From Lentinula raphanica (lineage: Eukaryota > Basidiomycota > Agaricomycetes > Agaricales > Omphalotaceae), in the NCBI GenBank assembly GCA_027919835.1, contig JANVFP010000001.1, positions 2,081,658 to 2,145,657 of the forward strand: a stretch of DNA of 64,000 bases. The letters run 5' to 3'. Shown here in pieces: positions 49,972-61,394 of the stretch. A program made the position numbers and the translations under genes. The notes beneath the pieces were generated by a model that was not told where the DNA came from, did no database searches, and was given only the letters and a program-made list of their open reading frames with translations. Every line of letters starts with the position of its first letter. Positions within the stretch are counted from its first letter, which is position 1.

Positions 49972-51587
49972 ATGAGCGACTTAAATTCTACAGTTGGTGC
50001 TATAGAGATTGGCAACGTTCTTGCAACGTATTTCTTTGGCATCATCACCCTCCAAACTTATTTCTACTTCCGAACATTCACAAATGATAAGCCTTCAATC
50101 AAGGCTGCGGTGCGTCCAGGGCTTTTTGACAACTGCTACCATATTGATCTTTCTACAAGGTTGGAGTCGTTTTGTGAGCATATTCTCGCTATTACCCTGA
50201 GGGGCAACAGGGATTGACACTCTAGTAGTGCTTTCGAGCTTGGCCACACCATTACCAGCCTACATGCACTCTACATAGTCACAGTGAAAGATTTTGGCCA
50301 GCCACAGCTCTTCGCCAAACTCCCGAATAGCATCGTCATCACGCTCTTGTTTGAAGGGTTGATTACCATCGTTGTTCAAGTGTGTCTGACTCTCAGCATT
50401 GAACCAAGTCAGGAAAGACGTGAAGGCTGACAACTTCCACAGGGCTTCTTCATAACACGTGTGCAACGACTTGCAAAGATACACCGGCTGGTTATTCATT
50501 TCTTCTGGATCTGCGCAATCTTGCGATTTGCAGCAAGTGTTGCACTCACCGTCTTTGGTATTCAGACGCCAAGTGCAACTGCATTCGTTGTGAACTGGTC
50601 CTGGCTGCTGACAACTCTTTTCACACTGGGCGCTTTTGTGGACCTCGGGGTTGCGCTGGTTCTTTGCACATATCTCTATTCTCAGCGTGCTATTTCCATT
50701 GCAAAGTCAGTGGTACAGACTCCTCAGCTATTAGTAGTTACCATACTTACTGCTTGACAGGACGGGAATACTCTTAGATCGATTGATTGCTTTCACACTG
50801 AGTGGGTGTTTCTATAATCAATGATATCCAGGCTGACACAGTAGACAGCAACCGGTCTCTTGACAAGGTTGGTCAATCTTGTGCTCGTGCAGTGATGTCC
50901 CAACTTAACTCTGTTTCTCTATCATCATACAGTATAGTTTCTGTAGTCACTGTGATCAGCGTGAGTCCCCCCTTCCCAAACTGGCTCATCGTTGTCCCAG
51001 GCTGACCTCCAACATATTGTTACCAACGATTCGTAGTATGTCACTATGCCAACCAACTGTACGCCCAAATATCTTCTTCCGACTGCTTCTGAAAACTTCG
51101 TGACTACATAGCGGTTTGGATTCTGGTGTATACGTTACTTGCGAAATGTGAGCACAGTTTAGCAGGTATATGGACCTGCTAATGACTTACTCACTAAGTT
51201 CTTCACAGCATACTCCAACTCGCTGATGGTTTCGTATGAGAATCTTCTCACTTCTTCATTTACGCACTAAGTCAAGTATCTAGGCTTAATTCCCGCCCAG
51301 CTCTCAAGGCGTCGGCGGGAGCAAATGTTATAACTCTTTCCACTGTTATTGGTGGTTCTTTGAGTACTCAAATAAACACGGCCAGACTGAACAATCTCCA
51401 ATCGCCTCGTTCTGGGGCGTCTGACGAAGATGTGGGTCATTCAGCTGATCGTTCTTATTCTACTCTGATCTTGTTTCAAAAGAGAACCGTCAACATATCT
51501 CAAGTTGTTGAAACGAGAACAGACTCCGATGACATATACACATTCACACCGAAGAACGGAAAAATGAAGTTGGAGAACGATGTTTGA
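49972..51587 (+). CDS. DUF6534-type multi-pass membrane protein, duplicate 2
   Basis: Starts MSDLNSTVGAIEIGNVLATY. Intron positions match the gene at 47042. The short second exon (VGVVF) sits between an intron of about 50 bases and one beginning GTGAGCATATTCTC, after which FELGHTITSLHALYIVTVKD continues. TM segments repeat those of duplicate 1 with a few conservative changes (TAFVVNWSWLLTTLFTLGAF). The tail ends DIYTFTPKNGKMKLENDV. No stop or frame lesion was found, so both copies may be active. Function unknown. Confidence 0.82.
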
Positions 51588-52028
51588 TCGACGAAGGGAT
51601 ATCCACAAACCCGCGAGTATGACTCAGATTACATTGCATTCGCGTTCGTTGTTCAACTCTAGCCCGAGCTCAAAGTCTAGTCTTACATATATATTGATGT
51701 GCTGCATTTAATAGCTCACGAGTTGTGTGCTCAAGAAGGGCTCGCACGTTGACCCTCCAGCCTGAGGCTTAATCATGCCGCATGAACTCAAGGTTTGATT
51801 CCCACTGAGGGGGCCCACTAATACCTTGTTGACCTATCACAGGGTTCCCGGCGTAGTCTGTGAAATCCGCTCTTCTACTTCTCGTATTGATACCAGCGCT
51901 CTTTATTTCGATTCTGAAGGAAGCTTGGGAATGGTGTTGTCGGGATATTGAGTGAGGGATTTCTCATGAGATCAGAACGTTCCACACAAATTGGTACTAA
52001 TAAGCCACGGTCTCATTTCCACTCCATA
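51588..52028. other. intergenic, promoter of acyl-CoA oxidase-like copy B
   Basis: Nothing else recognised. Confidence 0.4.
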
Positions 52029-54094
52029 ATGGCACCTACAGCGAAAGAATACCCTTCGAAAGTGTTCCTCCATACCCCGCTTTTCCGTGACGATGGAACG
52101 ACAGAGCAGTACACTGTCAAACAGCAAATTGAACGTTCATACGCAAGAGCAATTCTCGTCGCCCGGGCATACAGTAAATCTAGAACAGTTCATGAAGGTG
52201 TTTCGTAAATTGATTCCATGTTTACAGAATTTGCTCTGAGTGACATTCTGGAGATGAGCGACAAGCTGTGGGATCTACACGCCGACCCCATAGTATCCAT
52301 GGATGGAGCGGTGACAACTATGCTGTCCATCCACTACAACCTTGTCATTGGAATGATTGGGCCTCTTCTTCCTACCCAACCGAAGCTCGCTCCATTGATA
52401 CAGAAGCTGTTGGATTTCGAGATAATGTGAGCATGAAATCTCGTTCTTGTTTTTCATTCAGATTGAGTTAATTTGCTCATAGAGGGCAATGTATGTTGAC
52501 GGAAATAGAACATGGTCTGGATAGTCGTCAGATCGAGACCACGGCAACTCTCCTGCCTGATGGATCGATCGACCTTCACACTCCCCATCCTGGCGCGGCG
52601 AAGTGAGCAGAGTTGATGCACATACTTTGGCGAACACTGATTGTGGCAACGTCGGACTATCAGGTATATGCCATCGGTCACAACAATCTCTGGAATGCCT
52701 ACCATAGGACTAGTTTTTTCACGTTTGATTGTCAACGGGAGATTCCATGGGATTCGACCAGTTATAGCCTCCTTGACGGACGGTAAGGGTATGTGTAAAG
52801 GGGTCAGCTCAAGGTATGGTCTTGACCGAAAGTTCTGAGAGCCATATATTTACACATCATTCAAGAATGGTTCCTCCACGTTCGGGAGCAAAACCACTTG
52901 ATCACAGCATAACTACCTTTGATCATGTTCAGCTACCGCCAGGAAGTGTTATTGGTTCTCTTGAACAGTCTGTTGATATCCGGGGAGATTTTCTAAAGAG
53001 CATCTGGAGGATCTCTACCGGTGGACTGGCTTTGTCCATCACCACCATCCCATTCTTGCGCGTTGGTGTATATGTTGCAGGAAAGTATAGCTTTCGCCGG
53101 ATGGTGAGCGGAGGGGACAAAGGCAGTTCGAAAATGCCTATCATAAATTTCCGAACGCAACAACTCCCAATTCTCCACGGTCTAGCACAAATTCACGTTC
53201 TGGACGCTTTTTCGAAAGTAGTCATTCCCAAATTCCGGGACACAGGCGTGAATATGTTTGTCAGACATGGGATTTCGACGATATTCAAGGCGACGGCTCA
53301 CCAGCATTGTCAATCTACTCTGTTCCTTCTGGCAGAGAGATGTGGGGCACAGGGGCTATTCGGCTACAATCAGATTGTGCGGGGTCAGGTTCGTTCCAAT
53401 TACATCCAGATATGATGATGTAGAAGCTGACTTTAATCATAGGCGGATATGAGAGGCGCCTGCATTGCAGAAGGTGATATCCTGACCATCAGTATCAGTG
53501 AGTCTGAAGTGTACGTGAACGACCCAACTTAGTGTTGCTAAGTGGCTTGACGAACCAGGACTCGTGTCGGAGCTGTTACAAGGAAAGTATAGCCTCCCAG
53601 ATGCAAGATATCCTGGTTGTCTGCTCCATAAACACGAACAAGGCCTCTGGCTAGAAGCGAAAACCCGTTATGCTCGACTGAGCGGAGCCCACAGAAGTGA
53701 CGAGTTCAATATTGCGATTCTCCCACTTTGTCGACCACTTGTGGAATACATAGGACATCGAATGGCCTATGAAGCAGCCATGGACTTGGGAGTCGACCTT
53801 GCCCTCGTTCAGCTTTACGAGGCTGGAGCCATCAAGCTCGACTCCGGCTGGTACGTGGAAAGCGGTTTGTTGAGCCGCTCGAAACAGTATGAACTGGAAA
53901 ACACCGCAGCAAACAAAGTTCTGCCATATCTGAATCGCTACTTGGATCTCCTAGATGTGGAAGACTATGTTACGTCCCCCATTTTGTCCGAGAGCAAATG
54001 GAACGAATTCATCAGTGGATTAGCATACTACGCAGGAAATTCGGAACCTCTGCAAGAACTTTGGGGTGGTTCATCTGCTTCTGCAAAACTCTGA
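52029..54094 (+). CDS. acyl-CoA oxidase/dehydrogenase-like flavoprotein, copy B
   Basis: Starts MAPTAKEYPSKVFLHTPLF; exon 1 (52029-52173) joins at 52228 in frame. The middle domain reads TEIEHGLDSRQIETTATLLP, where copy A has TEVGHGLD; the conserved Gly of the GHG motif is replaced by Glu (EHG), a difference worth noting. Later parts closely follow copy A: LPPGSVIGSLEQSVDIRGDF, FRTQQLPILHGLAQIHVLDA, CIAEGDILTISIRLVSELLQ, PLCRPLVEYIGHRMAYEAAM. The C-terminus ends SSASAKL; AKL is close to a peroxisomal PTS1 (SKL/AKL type), unlike copy A. Probably a peroxisomal FAD enzyme; substrate unknown. Confidence 0.8.
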
Positions 54095-54886
54095 TGTGTT
54101 TGAATGTCTCAGCCAATGATGCCCATGCCAGTGTATACATATACCCCTTCCAATAAGAGTGCTTCACCGTTGGGAATATCCTACTAGATCTTGATTCGTG
54201 ACCTCTGAGGTTCAGTGTAATTTAGGTGGGACAGGGCAGCTTACCCACCTTGCGATATGATCGTGTTCTGGAACATAAGTTGTACCGCCTTGCCTATGCA
54301 GATCTCCACGCCGATGTCTCTGGAGCATCTCCCGCTGGACTGATGGAATACTCAGTAATGCACTCAGCAGTTGTTACTGATCACGATAATTCCTCTCATC
54401 TGCCGAACGTCGTCAGAAGGTATGTTTAAATATGTACTCAAGAGAGGAGAAATCTACAATGTGAATAGAAGCAAGAGTTCCAACAACTTCGACATATTTC
54501 GAGCCCATCTCTGTTCACAGTAGCAGAACCGCGGTTCTTGTCTCCTCCGAATATTCGAGCGAAAACATCGAGGTGTCCTGTTCGAAGTTGTAGCTTGAAG
54601 CACCACTGTCGATTCTCGACTGAACACGCAAACTTTGGACAAGGGAAGGCGCTACGTCTTCTGCATTGAAAAGTCATATGGTAGTGAGCATGAGTTTTGG
54701 ATATAGCTTGGGCTTGTCTAGTTGGCCGCGATCCTGATCAAGCGAATGTGGCCGCGAATTTTGGAACAATGGTGAACGGACAAAAAGTACTGCCACCAGA
54801 CAAGACAATAAGCGCATTGAGCTGACTCAGCAAATAGGCGCCCACTGCTACATTGTCTTCCTTTTTTGGAGCTATACGATTTTGCA
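54095..54886. other. gene-free stretch before the mating-type region
   Basis: Small frames only; no recognised gene. Confidence 0.5.
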
Positions 54887-54893
54887 TATAAAA
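54887..54893 (+). promoter_or_regulatory. TATA box of pheromone precursor gene 1
   Basis: TATAAAA, 150 bases upstream of the ATG at 55037. The same motif at almost the same distance precedes the second pheromone gene. Confidence 0.6.
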
Positions 54894-55036
54894 GCGATGA
54901 CTGTATTGATTTTCGACTCCCCAATTCAAAGTAACACAGAGAATCCCTTGCATCGACTCGCTCGCGACTCTCGACGCCTCGCAGTCACTCTTCTCGCAAC
55001 ACAACCTCTATCCTCGACTATCACCATCATTTAACA

Positions 55037-55213
55037 ATGGACACATTCGACGCACTCGACTGCTTCATCTATTCTGACTCTACCAACTCCCCTGAAAAGG
55101 TCTGCTCACTGGAATCCACGCCGGATCTACTATCATCTACGCTTCCTCTCGACCTCGAACACGCGGACGAGATGGGCTCAACCGCAGACACAGGTTTTTG
55201 TGTTATTGCTTGA
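55037..55213 (+). CDS. lipopeptide mating pheromone precursor (CaaX, CVIA)
   Basis: An intronless 58-codon frame starting MDTFDALDCFIYSDSTNSPE and ending GSTADTGFCVIA. The terminal Cys-aliphatic-aliphatic-Ala is the farnesylation box of basidiomycete pheromone precursors, and the length, acidic body and MD(T/S)F start are typical. The mature peptide would be the processed C-terminal part, carboxymethylated and farnesylated on Cys. About 1.3 kb away is a STE3-like receptor gene in the opposite orientation, with a second CaaX precursor on its other side. The related element SSTLPLDLEHADE (PLPLDCEHDGE in the other precursor) supports homology between the two. Upstream TATA box present. Confidence 0.88.
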   Translation: MDTFDALDCFIYSDSTNSPEKVCSLESTPDLLSSTLPLDLEHADEMGSTADTGFCVIA

Positions 55214-56490
55214 ACTGAGCTCACTAACGTTTGCTGAACTGGTCAGTGTTCTGAAACGCGTCTAATGGTTCTGCTACTAAAGTACTAACTGCCTATCTCT
55301 TATCTAGCAAGCTTCGCACTCTCCCTACACTTCTAGTCCTCTTCCGCTGCCAGCACTGTTGATCAGGGCATGCGCTCTCGCCTCCAACCCACTCATTCTC
55401 TCCTAGCATTATATTCTACAGTCGTTGCTACATATTCAGTCTGCACGATGATCCACGTTCCTTATCATATCTCTTTCCCTGGGTTTTCTGTACAGTAGTG
55501 GTGTCAACTCCACATTGATGTAGCCGTAGCTCTTTTTTTGGCGTATCATGTACTTTATGTAGAACATTCGACCTTCAATGTTATATATTGCGATTTCCCT
55601 CGCCATTCTTGATTAACATAAACCTTGCGTTCGACAAAGTTGATGAGTTGTGATCATATGGACTCAGAGCACATAACTAGACCGACTATACTGATACACA
55701 GCCCATTCATGTGTTGGTCCTTGTAAGCTGTCCCTCACCGCCAACTGTACTTATTCTTCACGCATTGAAGTGGCGACGTTGAAGTCACGAAACTATTAAC
55801 CGCCATCATTCATGATGCTCCCTCGAAGTCGCGTTGTTCGACCTCGACCTGGTCACACAGCACCTCAGGGTAAAACACGACTCTTGAAGAAAGAGCCTGA
55901 GGCTGAAAATTTGGGAGTATCTTATCATATGTCATTCAAGGCGGCCAGCGATTCCTCAGGCCTCCATTGCCCAGACTTGATGGTACAAGGGTGATATATT
56001 CCATGTACAAATGGTGTACCAACCGTGTACAAGAGGTATCAATACATACGACATTGCGGGTAAAGGATCTGGAGATGCTAACGTAGGACGGCGTCGCCAG
56101 GACATGTGCCGAAAATATGTAACAGACTGGCATGATGGGAGAGAGGAAGCTCGTGAGTTACTGTGTGTAATGTAAGAAAGTATAGGGACCAGGTCGTGAC
56201 GAGCATAAATATGGGGCAGGTCGAAGAAAGAGTGCCCAATTGCAAAGGCAACGATGGCTAAAAATACAGGAGGGGTAGATTGCATTGTGAGGAAGGAACA
56301 GATGCTGTGAAGAGTCATGACTCATCGAGAAAGGATGATGGTGTAGGTGCGTGTGGGTTCATATCGAAATTGTCAATCAATGCGCGAGTAAAGAGTGTGA
56401 GAGTAGACATGTATAGTTCGCGGGGGGCAAGGAGCAGGCGATAGAGAAGAACATAGGCGTTCCGGCCGTTGAGAAACTGTGACGGAGCTC
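55214..56490. other. gene-free stretch between pheromone gene and receptor
   Basis: The minus strand has an open frame at about 56318-55956 with a hydrophobic start (MQSTPPVFLAIVAFAIG), but it lacks family support. No further CaaX frame was spotted. Otherwise nothing recognised. Confidence 0.45.
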
Positions 56491-58525
56491 TCAAAGTTCC
56501 TCCCTGGATGACTGGGTATGCACAGTGACCCAAATGCCGTTATTTTCGATAGGGTCCCTCGATGCACGAGATTGAGCGACAGGATAAACACTCGGAGGTG
56601 AAAATGGTCTATGGAACGCCAACACTGGTGGAGGAGGCATCGGTAACTCCGACGAGAAGGACGGCATCGGTGTAGGCACACGAAGCGGGTATACAGGAGA
56701 CGCGGGTCGAGAATCAAGGTAAGCTTCAGATATCGAGATATCATCTTCCTCTTGATCATGGTCTTCCACATGGCGGGAGCTCCGAACAGAATGAGTGTAG
56801 GAAGCTGGACGACCCGTGGTTTCTCGATGATCCACGACGATTTCTGGAAGCGATACAAACGAGGCTGCTGTCGGAGAGGTCGATGAGAGATCTCTATCAT
56901 CCCGCGACGAAAAAGGAACGTGGTCCACACGCGTAAAAGCTTTGGTAGATGCTTTGTACGATGGTGGGGAAGTAGTTGGAGTGGCAGGACCAATCGCATA
57001 AGTGGAAGTCGAAGAGGATGGAGAGGATGGCACGTCGCAAGGGTTCAAGCGCGAAAACGAGCTACGGTAAGGACCGAGCTCCACGTCGTTGTCATCCGGA
57101 AAGCAGATGGTTGAACGGGAGTCAGACTCCAGTATACTCTTCCGCATGTCGCGTCGGGGAGAAGGAGTTACGGGTCCTGTTGACTCCATATAGGAAGGAA
57201 GCGAATCGGGATCCCCACCCTTGATATCCGATTTGAGCTTCAGACTCTTGAGACTGAAGTTGAAGATAGACGATGAGTACCACTGACGTAGGAGGTTTTT
57301 ATGGAACGTACCCGTTGAATATGGCGCCTTTCCCCTTTCCTCTATTCAATGTGCCTTCGACAGCAGGGCGGAAGCCTAGACGTCGGGCAACGAACCAGAA
57401 AGCACGGCGATAATTCTTCATTGCTTCTTCGGCGAATCCGAAGAGCGCAAAGAAGATGAACGCACAAACCACAGGCAACCACCGTGTGATTTGGAGGGAT
57501 GTGTAGGTCGCAGGATTGCTACGCCATATGACGGCTGGCACCAGCTGAACGCGCCCGAAATCAAAGTGGGTGTCATCCCATGAGATCCAAGGATTCAAAG
57601 GGACACTTTTGAGGCTGATGTAAATAGTGTATGTCCCAATGGGTATAGTACACATAATGTCTATCAAGGCGAGAAGCATGAGTCGAAGATATCTGCTGGG
57701 TTTGATCATTCCATTCGAAGAGATAGCTTGGTGGAATTGGATACGCCGAACGTAGAATGTCCGCAGAACCATACCTGAGTGGTCGTTAAATGTCAATACA
57801 GAATTGTCCATAAGATATTACTCACTCGAATAGATCAAAGAGACAAGGCCTATAGCAACTGGCCACATGTAGTAAAGAAAATAGGCCACGATCGAGTTGA
57901 AAGTCACAGATGAACATCCGTATTCCTCGACGACGTCGAACCTATGACCTTGAACGATGATATCTGAATCAAATTCAAAGAGTTAGCCAGCAATCACATA
58001 AGAATGGTTCGTACGCTTACGGAGAATGAGCACCAACAGAGGAATACCAGCCGCGATCGCGATGTCAGTATATATTGCTCTCAGTTTCTGGTAGCCCGAT
58101 AAGTAACAGTGGAGTTGGAATGAAAAACGAAGTACTCACATCGTCGCGGGTTATGGATACGGTCTGAGTGGAAGTAATTCGATATAGTCGTCTGCTGATG
58201 CACAGTGTAGAAGCCGGTATTCCAATACTTGCACCAAGAATAATCTGGGAGGCTAGGAAGCCGTGAATATTCGAGGAACAAGGACGGAAGAACAGTACAG
58301 TTACTCACAGATATCACACCAGACAGGAGCAACGTTGAGGGCATTGTCAGCCCAAACAATCGAGTTAACGCAAGTGACAAGGCAAGTGACGCCAGTCCAA
58401 ATCATGAACGCGCAGGTCCCAGAATTCCAAGCTTGAAAATGCCACGACAATGGTATAGTGCAGAGGACGAAGCCAATGAAGGCCAAGACAGGAAATAGCG
58501 GATACGTGGGGTCAGAGGCGAGCAT
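56491..58525 (-). CDS. STE3: STE3-like pheromone receptor (B mating-type GPCR)
   Basis: Six or so exons. Starts MLASDPTYPLFPVLAFIGF and continues TIPLSWHFQAWNSGTC, a hallmark of basidiomycete STE3 receptors (TM1-TM2 region), then NSIVWADNALNVAPVWCDI, IILGASIGIPASTLCISRRL, ERGKRVT-like intracellular loop replaced by TQTVSITRDD, YIIVQGHRFDVVEEYGC, YFLYYMWPVAIGLVSLIYS, YLRLMLLALIDIMCTIPIGT, and PVVCAFIFFALFGFAEEAMK (TM7). A long Ser/Pro-rich cytosolic tail of about 250 residues (VPSSPSSSTSTYAIGP, ISEAYLDSRPASPVYP) ends SSREEL. It senses farnesylated peptide pheromones and signals through a G protein to the mating MAPK cascade. Flanking CaaX genes argue for a real mating locus rather than a receptor-like orphan. 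No lesion seen. Confidence 0.93.
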
Positions 58526-58939
58526 GGTCGAGGTGGGGATGGATAGCAGACCATCGTAGCCACCGTATTCCTTTTCAAACAGACGTTCTTTGTTCTCTCA
58601 GAATGGAAAGCCTCATTGTTCGAGGACAATGGCAATTGCGCTTATTGACTGTGGGAAAACCGTGAACGTGTTTCTGCCGAGATGCCGACTGTAATCGGGT
58701 TGACCGTTGATCAGTGTTGGAAGTTCACTTCACTGCAGCGATCACATAGCTGACCAGCAATCCCATGAAGGTACGTGCATCGAACGCGCAACTCGAACTA
58801 ACTATCACGATTGCAGAAGATCAGTGTTTGACGCTTCAAGGGCAAAAACCCTGGCCCCAGCGTTTCTCTAGCCGACGGCAAGCGAACAATGTATACCATT
58901 GTTCTCTCTTTTGAGTATTCCACATTGTAGTTCTGTAGC
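58526..58939. other. intergenic, divergent promoters of receptor and pheromone 2
   Basis: Shared upstream region; contains two similar short stretches, AGATCAGTGTTTGACGCTTCA near 58815 and AGATCAGTCTTGAGAGTTACA near 58945, each followed by AGGGCAAAAACCCT or AGGCAAAACTCT. Confidence 0.45.
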
Positions 58940-58946
58940 TATAAAA
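58940..58946 (+). promoter_or_regulatory. TATA box of pheromone precursor gene 2
   Basis: TATAAAA, 149 bases upstream of the ATG at 59089, the same spacing as for pheromone gene 1. Confidence 0.6.
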
Positions 58947-59088
58947 GATCAGTCTTGAGAGTTACAAGGCAAAACTCTAGCCCTTGCAGCGCACTCGCTC
59001 GGAAATCCTCCAAGTCCAAAGCTTGTCCCTTACTTGTGCTACCCGCGTTCAACTTGAAGTCTTCTCTGCGTTTTAACCATAAACCCTC

Positions 59089-59269
59089 ATGGACTCTTTC
59101 GTCTCCATTGACGTCGCCTTAATCGGTAACTCTGGTGATTCTATCTCGCGAATAACTACTTCGAGTACAACACTGAAGCGTGTCTTCAGACCCCGGTGAT
59201 CCATTACCATTAGATTGTGAACATGATGGCGAAAGTACTGTCGGTACTGGATTCTGCGTGATTGTATGA
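59089..59269 (+). CDS. second CaaX pheromone precursor (CVIV), apparently with an intron
   Basis: The ATG frame MDSFVSIDVALIG runs into a stop, while another frame ends PLPLDCEHDGE, STVGTGFCVIV and stop, clearly a pheromone tail like GFCVIA of gene 1. A 64-base GT-AG intron (59126-59189, GTAACT to TTCAG) joins exons 59089-59125 and 59190-59269 in frame to 38 residues. Pheromone precursors are usually intronless, so a 1-base indel in an older intronless gene is the alternative; without the intron both parts are coding-like. The last residue is Val rather than Ala, still compatible with prenylation. It sits on the other side of the receptor from gene 1 and on the same strand. Confidence 0.7.
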
Positions 59270-59918
59270 CCGCAGACGTTTCAACCAGTAAGTGTCACCT
59301 CCCTGGGTATTTGTCGTGTATCAAACATTTCTATCAGGTCGCCAGCCAACGATCGTCCTGGTCACATCCTATTCTGTGCCTACTGTGCACCCGTGCTGCC
59401 TACCTTCCCGCCCACTCCGACTGATTATCATTCCCCACCTGCGTTCTACATTTCCTCTTGCCCAAGCTGTCTCCGGTTTCACGGGCTGTATACAGCCGCT
59501 ACAGTCACTTATTCTCTATCTTATTCCGGAATGGCATCTGTCGATCAGATGCCCTTCCCAAACTGCATTATCTGTATACTCTAACACAGGTCCTCGCCGG
59601 TGGTCATAGATGCTGTCTCTATATTTCACCTACAACTCTCTTTCAGTTTTCTCATTGCCTTGGTCTCTACTGGTATCACATTCGCGCCGTCGTCGCGGTA
59701 ATGTTTTTTTTTTTGCTTTTACTGTACTGCTACTTGCACGCCCAATATGTAGAAGCATTATTTATCAAACGCTGTACTACCGCTGTACTACGTATTCGAC
59801 TTTCTGAATTGTCTCAACTTTGAAAATCATCATCTCATCGTTTTCCCCCAGAGCTGGTCGCTTCACATTACGCATATGCATACTATGCTCACAAGCTGGC
59901 ATTGGAACATCCCTAGGG
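59270..59918. other. gene-free stretch
   Basis: Nothing recognised apart from short frames; start of the mobile-element-rich end of the window. Confidence 0.45.
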
Positions 59919-60099
59919 CATCAGCAAAACCTGAAGGTTCCCCTCCAGCACTTCCAGCAGTGTATAGTGCTGGACAGTGCTGTCCAGCATTGTGAGAGAA
60001 TTTAAGCATTTGCTGAGAAATGCCATAGCAAAACCTACTGGAACTGCATAGTGCCGTGGCACTGTCCAGCACTGTCCAGCAACACCCTGTTTTGCTGAT
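59919..60099. mobile_element. small foldback element with CATCAGCAAAAC ends
   Basis: About 181 bp. The left end CATCAGCAAAACCTGAAGG and right end (reversed ATCAGCAAAACAGGG) share the terminus of MITE copy 1. The interior has inverted CAGTGCTGTCCAGCACTG-type repeats. Probably a short member of the same MITE group. Confidence 0.5.
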
Positions 60100-60117
60100 T
60101 GGTGGCCGCCCCATGCA

Positions 60118-60410
60118 TGCAGCAGACTGAGAATAACCTATTGCAATTTGCTTCATGTACAGTATGTAGTCTCCCCTAGGCTGACTCTCGCAAGACAAGC
60201 ACCAGCCTATGCCATTCTATACTCTGTCCTTCATGATTCACTACTTGCCATTACATACTGCCATACTAGTCTGATTAAATTTATGGAGCGATACTGTAGC
60301 TCGATTTTTCTCAATAATACAAGCTTGTCTTGCGAGAGTTGGCCTAGGCCGCGGGAGACTATATACTGTACATGAAGCAAATTGCAATAGGTTATTCTCA
60401 GTCTGCTGCA
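60118..60410. mobile_element. 293-bp foldback element
   Basis: Inverted ends of about 85 bp, beginning TGCAGCAGACTGAGAATAAC on both sides, with a few differences near CCTAGGC. No coding capacity. Confidence 0.7.
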
Positions 60411-60411
60411 T

Positions 60412-60625
60412 TGTAAGACCCAATACTCACTGAATCACAAGAGCTACGCTTGACAGAGTGTTATAATTGAACACAGAGATACAAGGTAGCCTTTTGTACG
60501 TAGATACGATGAGTAGGGGTGATGGTAGACAATAAACAAAGAGGATCCCGCAATCCTCCGTGAACATCCGACGTAAGTCCCGAGCACTGCCTATGGCCTA
60601 TCCCCGTATATCTATACCCGTTACA
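60412..60625 (-). repeat. LTR with adjacent polypurine tract (3' LTR of a minus-strand retrotransposon)
   Basis: Begins TGTAAGACC and ends CCCGTTACA, i.e. TGTAA...TTACA termini. Directly beyond it (60626-60640) is CCCTCCCCCTTCAG, which on the minus strand is a polypurine tract GAAGGGGGAGGG abutting the LTR. That makes it the 3' LTR of an element lying to the right, in agreement with the minus-strand Copia/Gypsy fragments. The partner LTR is outside the window or lost. Confidence 0.6.
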
Positions 60626-60709
60626 CCCTCCCCCTTCAGATTGAACCTACGGCTTTAATCTAAGAAAATAATGTTAGAGAGACATATCCCTGATACCTTA
60701 AACCATTTG

Positions 60710-60991
60710 CATCAGGAAAAATATACTCATCTCTAGAGTCCCCAGAGATACCCCCCAATTCCTAGGCTGCTCAGAGATTTTTGTGAACTTTGAAAGATCA
60801 AAAAACACCCTAGAGATCCTGAAAGATCCTGAAAGCATCAGAAAGCACCAGAAAGCACCAGAAAGCATCAGAAAGCACCCAGAGAATTTTTAGAAGCCTC
60901 AAAGAACTCAGATACTCTAGGCCCTCTGAGACTACCTAGGAATTGGGGGGTATCTCTGGGGACTCTAGAGATGAGAATATTTTTCCTGATG
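60710..60991. mobile_element. MITE, CATCAGG family, copy 2
   Basis: 282 bp with TIRs of about 55 bp (CATCAGGAAAAATAT, CTCATCTCTAGAGTCCCC, AGAGATACCCCCCAATTCCT). The interior has AGAAAGCACC repeats. Nearly the same sequence, inverted, as 63115-63396. Confidence 0.85.
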
Positions 60992-61394
60992 TGGTTCATA
61001 CTTGGGTTTCTGCTCCTGCTCACTTGATTCCTCCGAGTGATACCGTTCCGCACAAAGTGCCAGTGATCATCTCCACGGACCCTCTGCTGGTCGTACTCAT
61101 ACTGGATGATTCGACAACGTTTTTTGGCGATGATGTCCTTCATGTCCCATTCGGAGCTGATTACCCAGGTGCAATTTGCCACAATGGGTGTATTGGTGAA
61201 TTGTCAGCTGAGGCTGTAAGATTAATGCATAACGACTGGACAACTGTCCCCACTCGTTATGCGTAATGAATGGACAGCTATCCAGTAGATAAATGAATTA
61301 TCCATATCTCCTGAAATAGCCATTTTTGGAAAAAACTGACCCCCCCCTATCCTATAGGGGGTTTTCTATTTTGGGCTATCAATATAACCTCAAA

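Noticed and set aside
55956..56318. Minus-strand frame with hydrophobic start next to the receptor
   Set aside because: No recognised family and no CaaX end; kept only as a note in the intergenic entry.
56373..56999. Minus-strand frame of 208 codons
   Set aside because: It lies in another frame of the receptor's Ser/Pro-rich tail, which has the better support.
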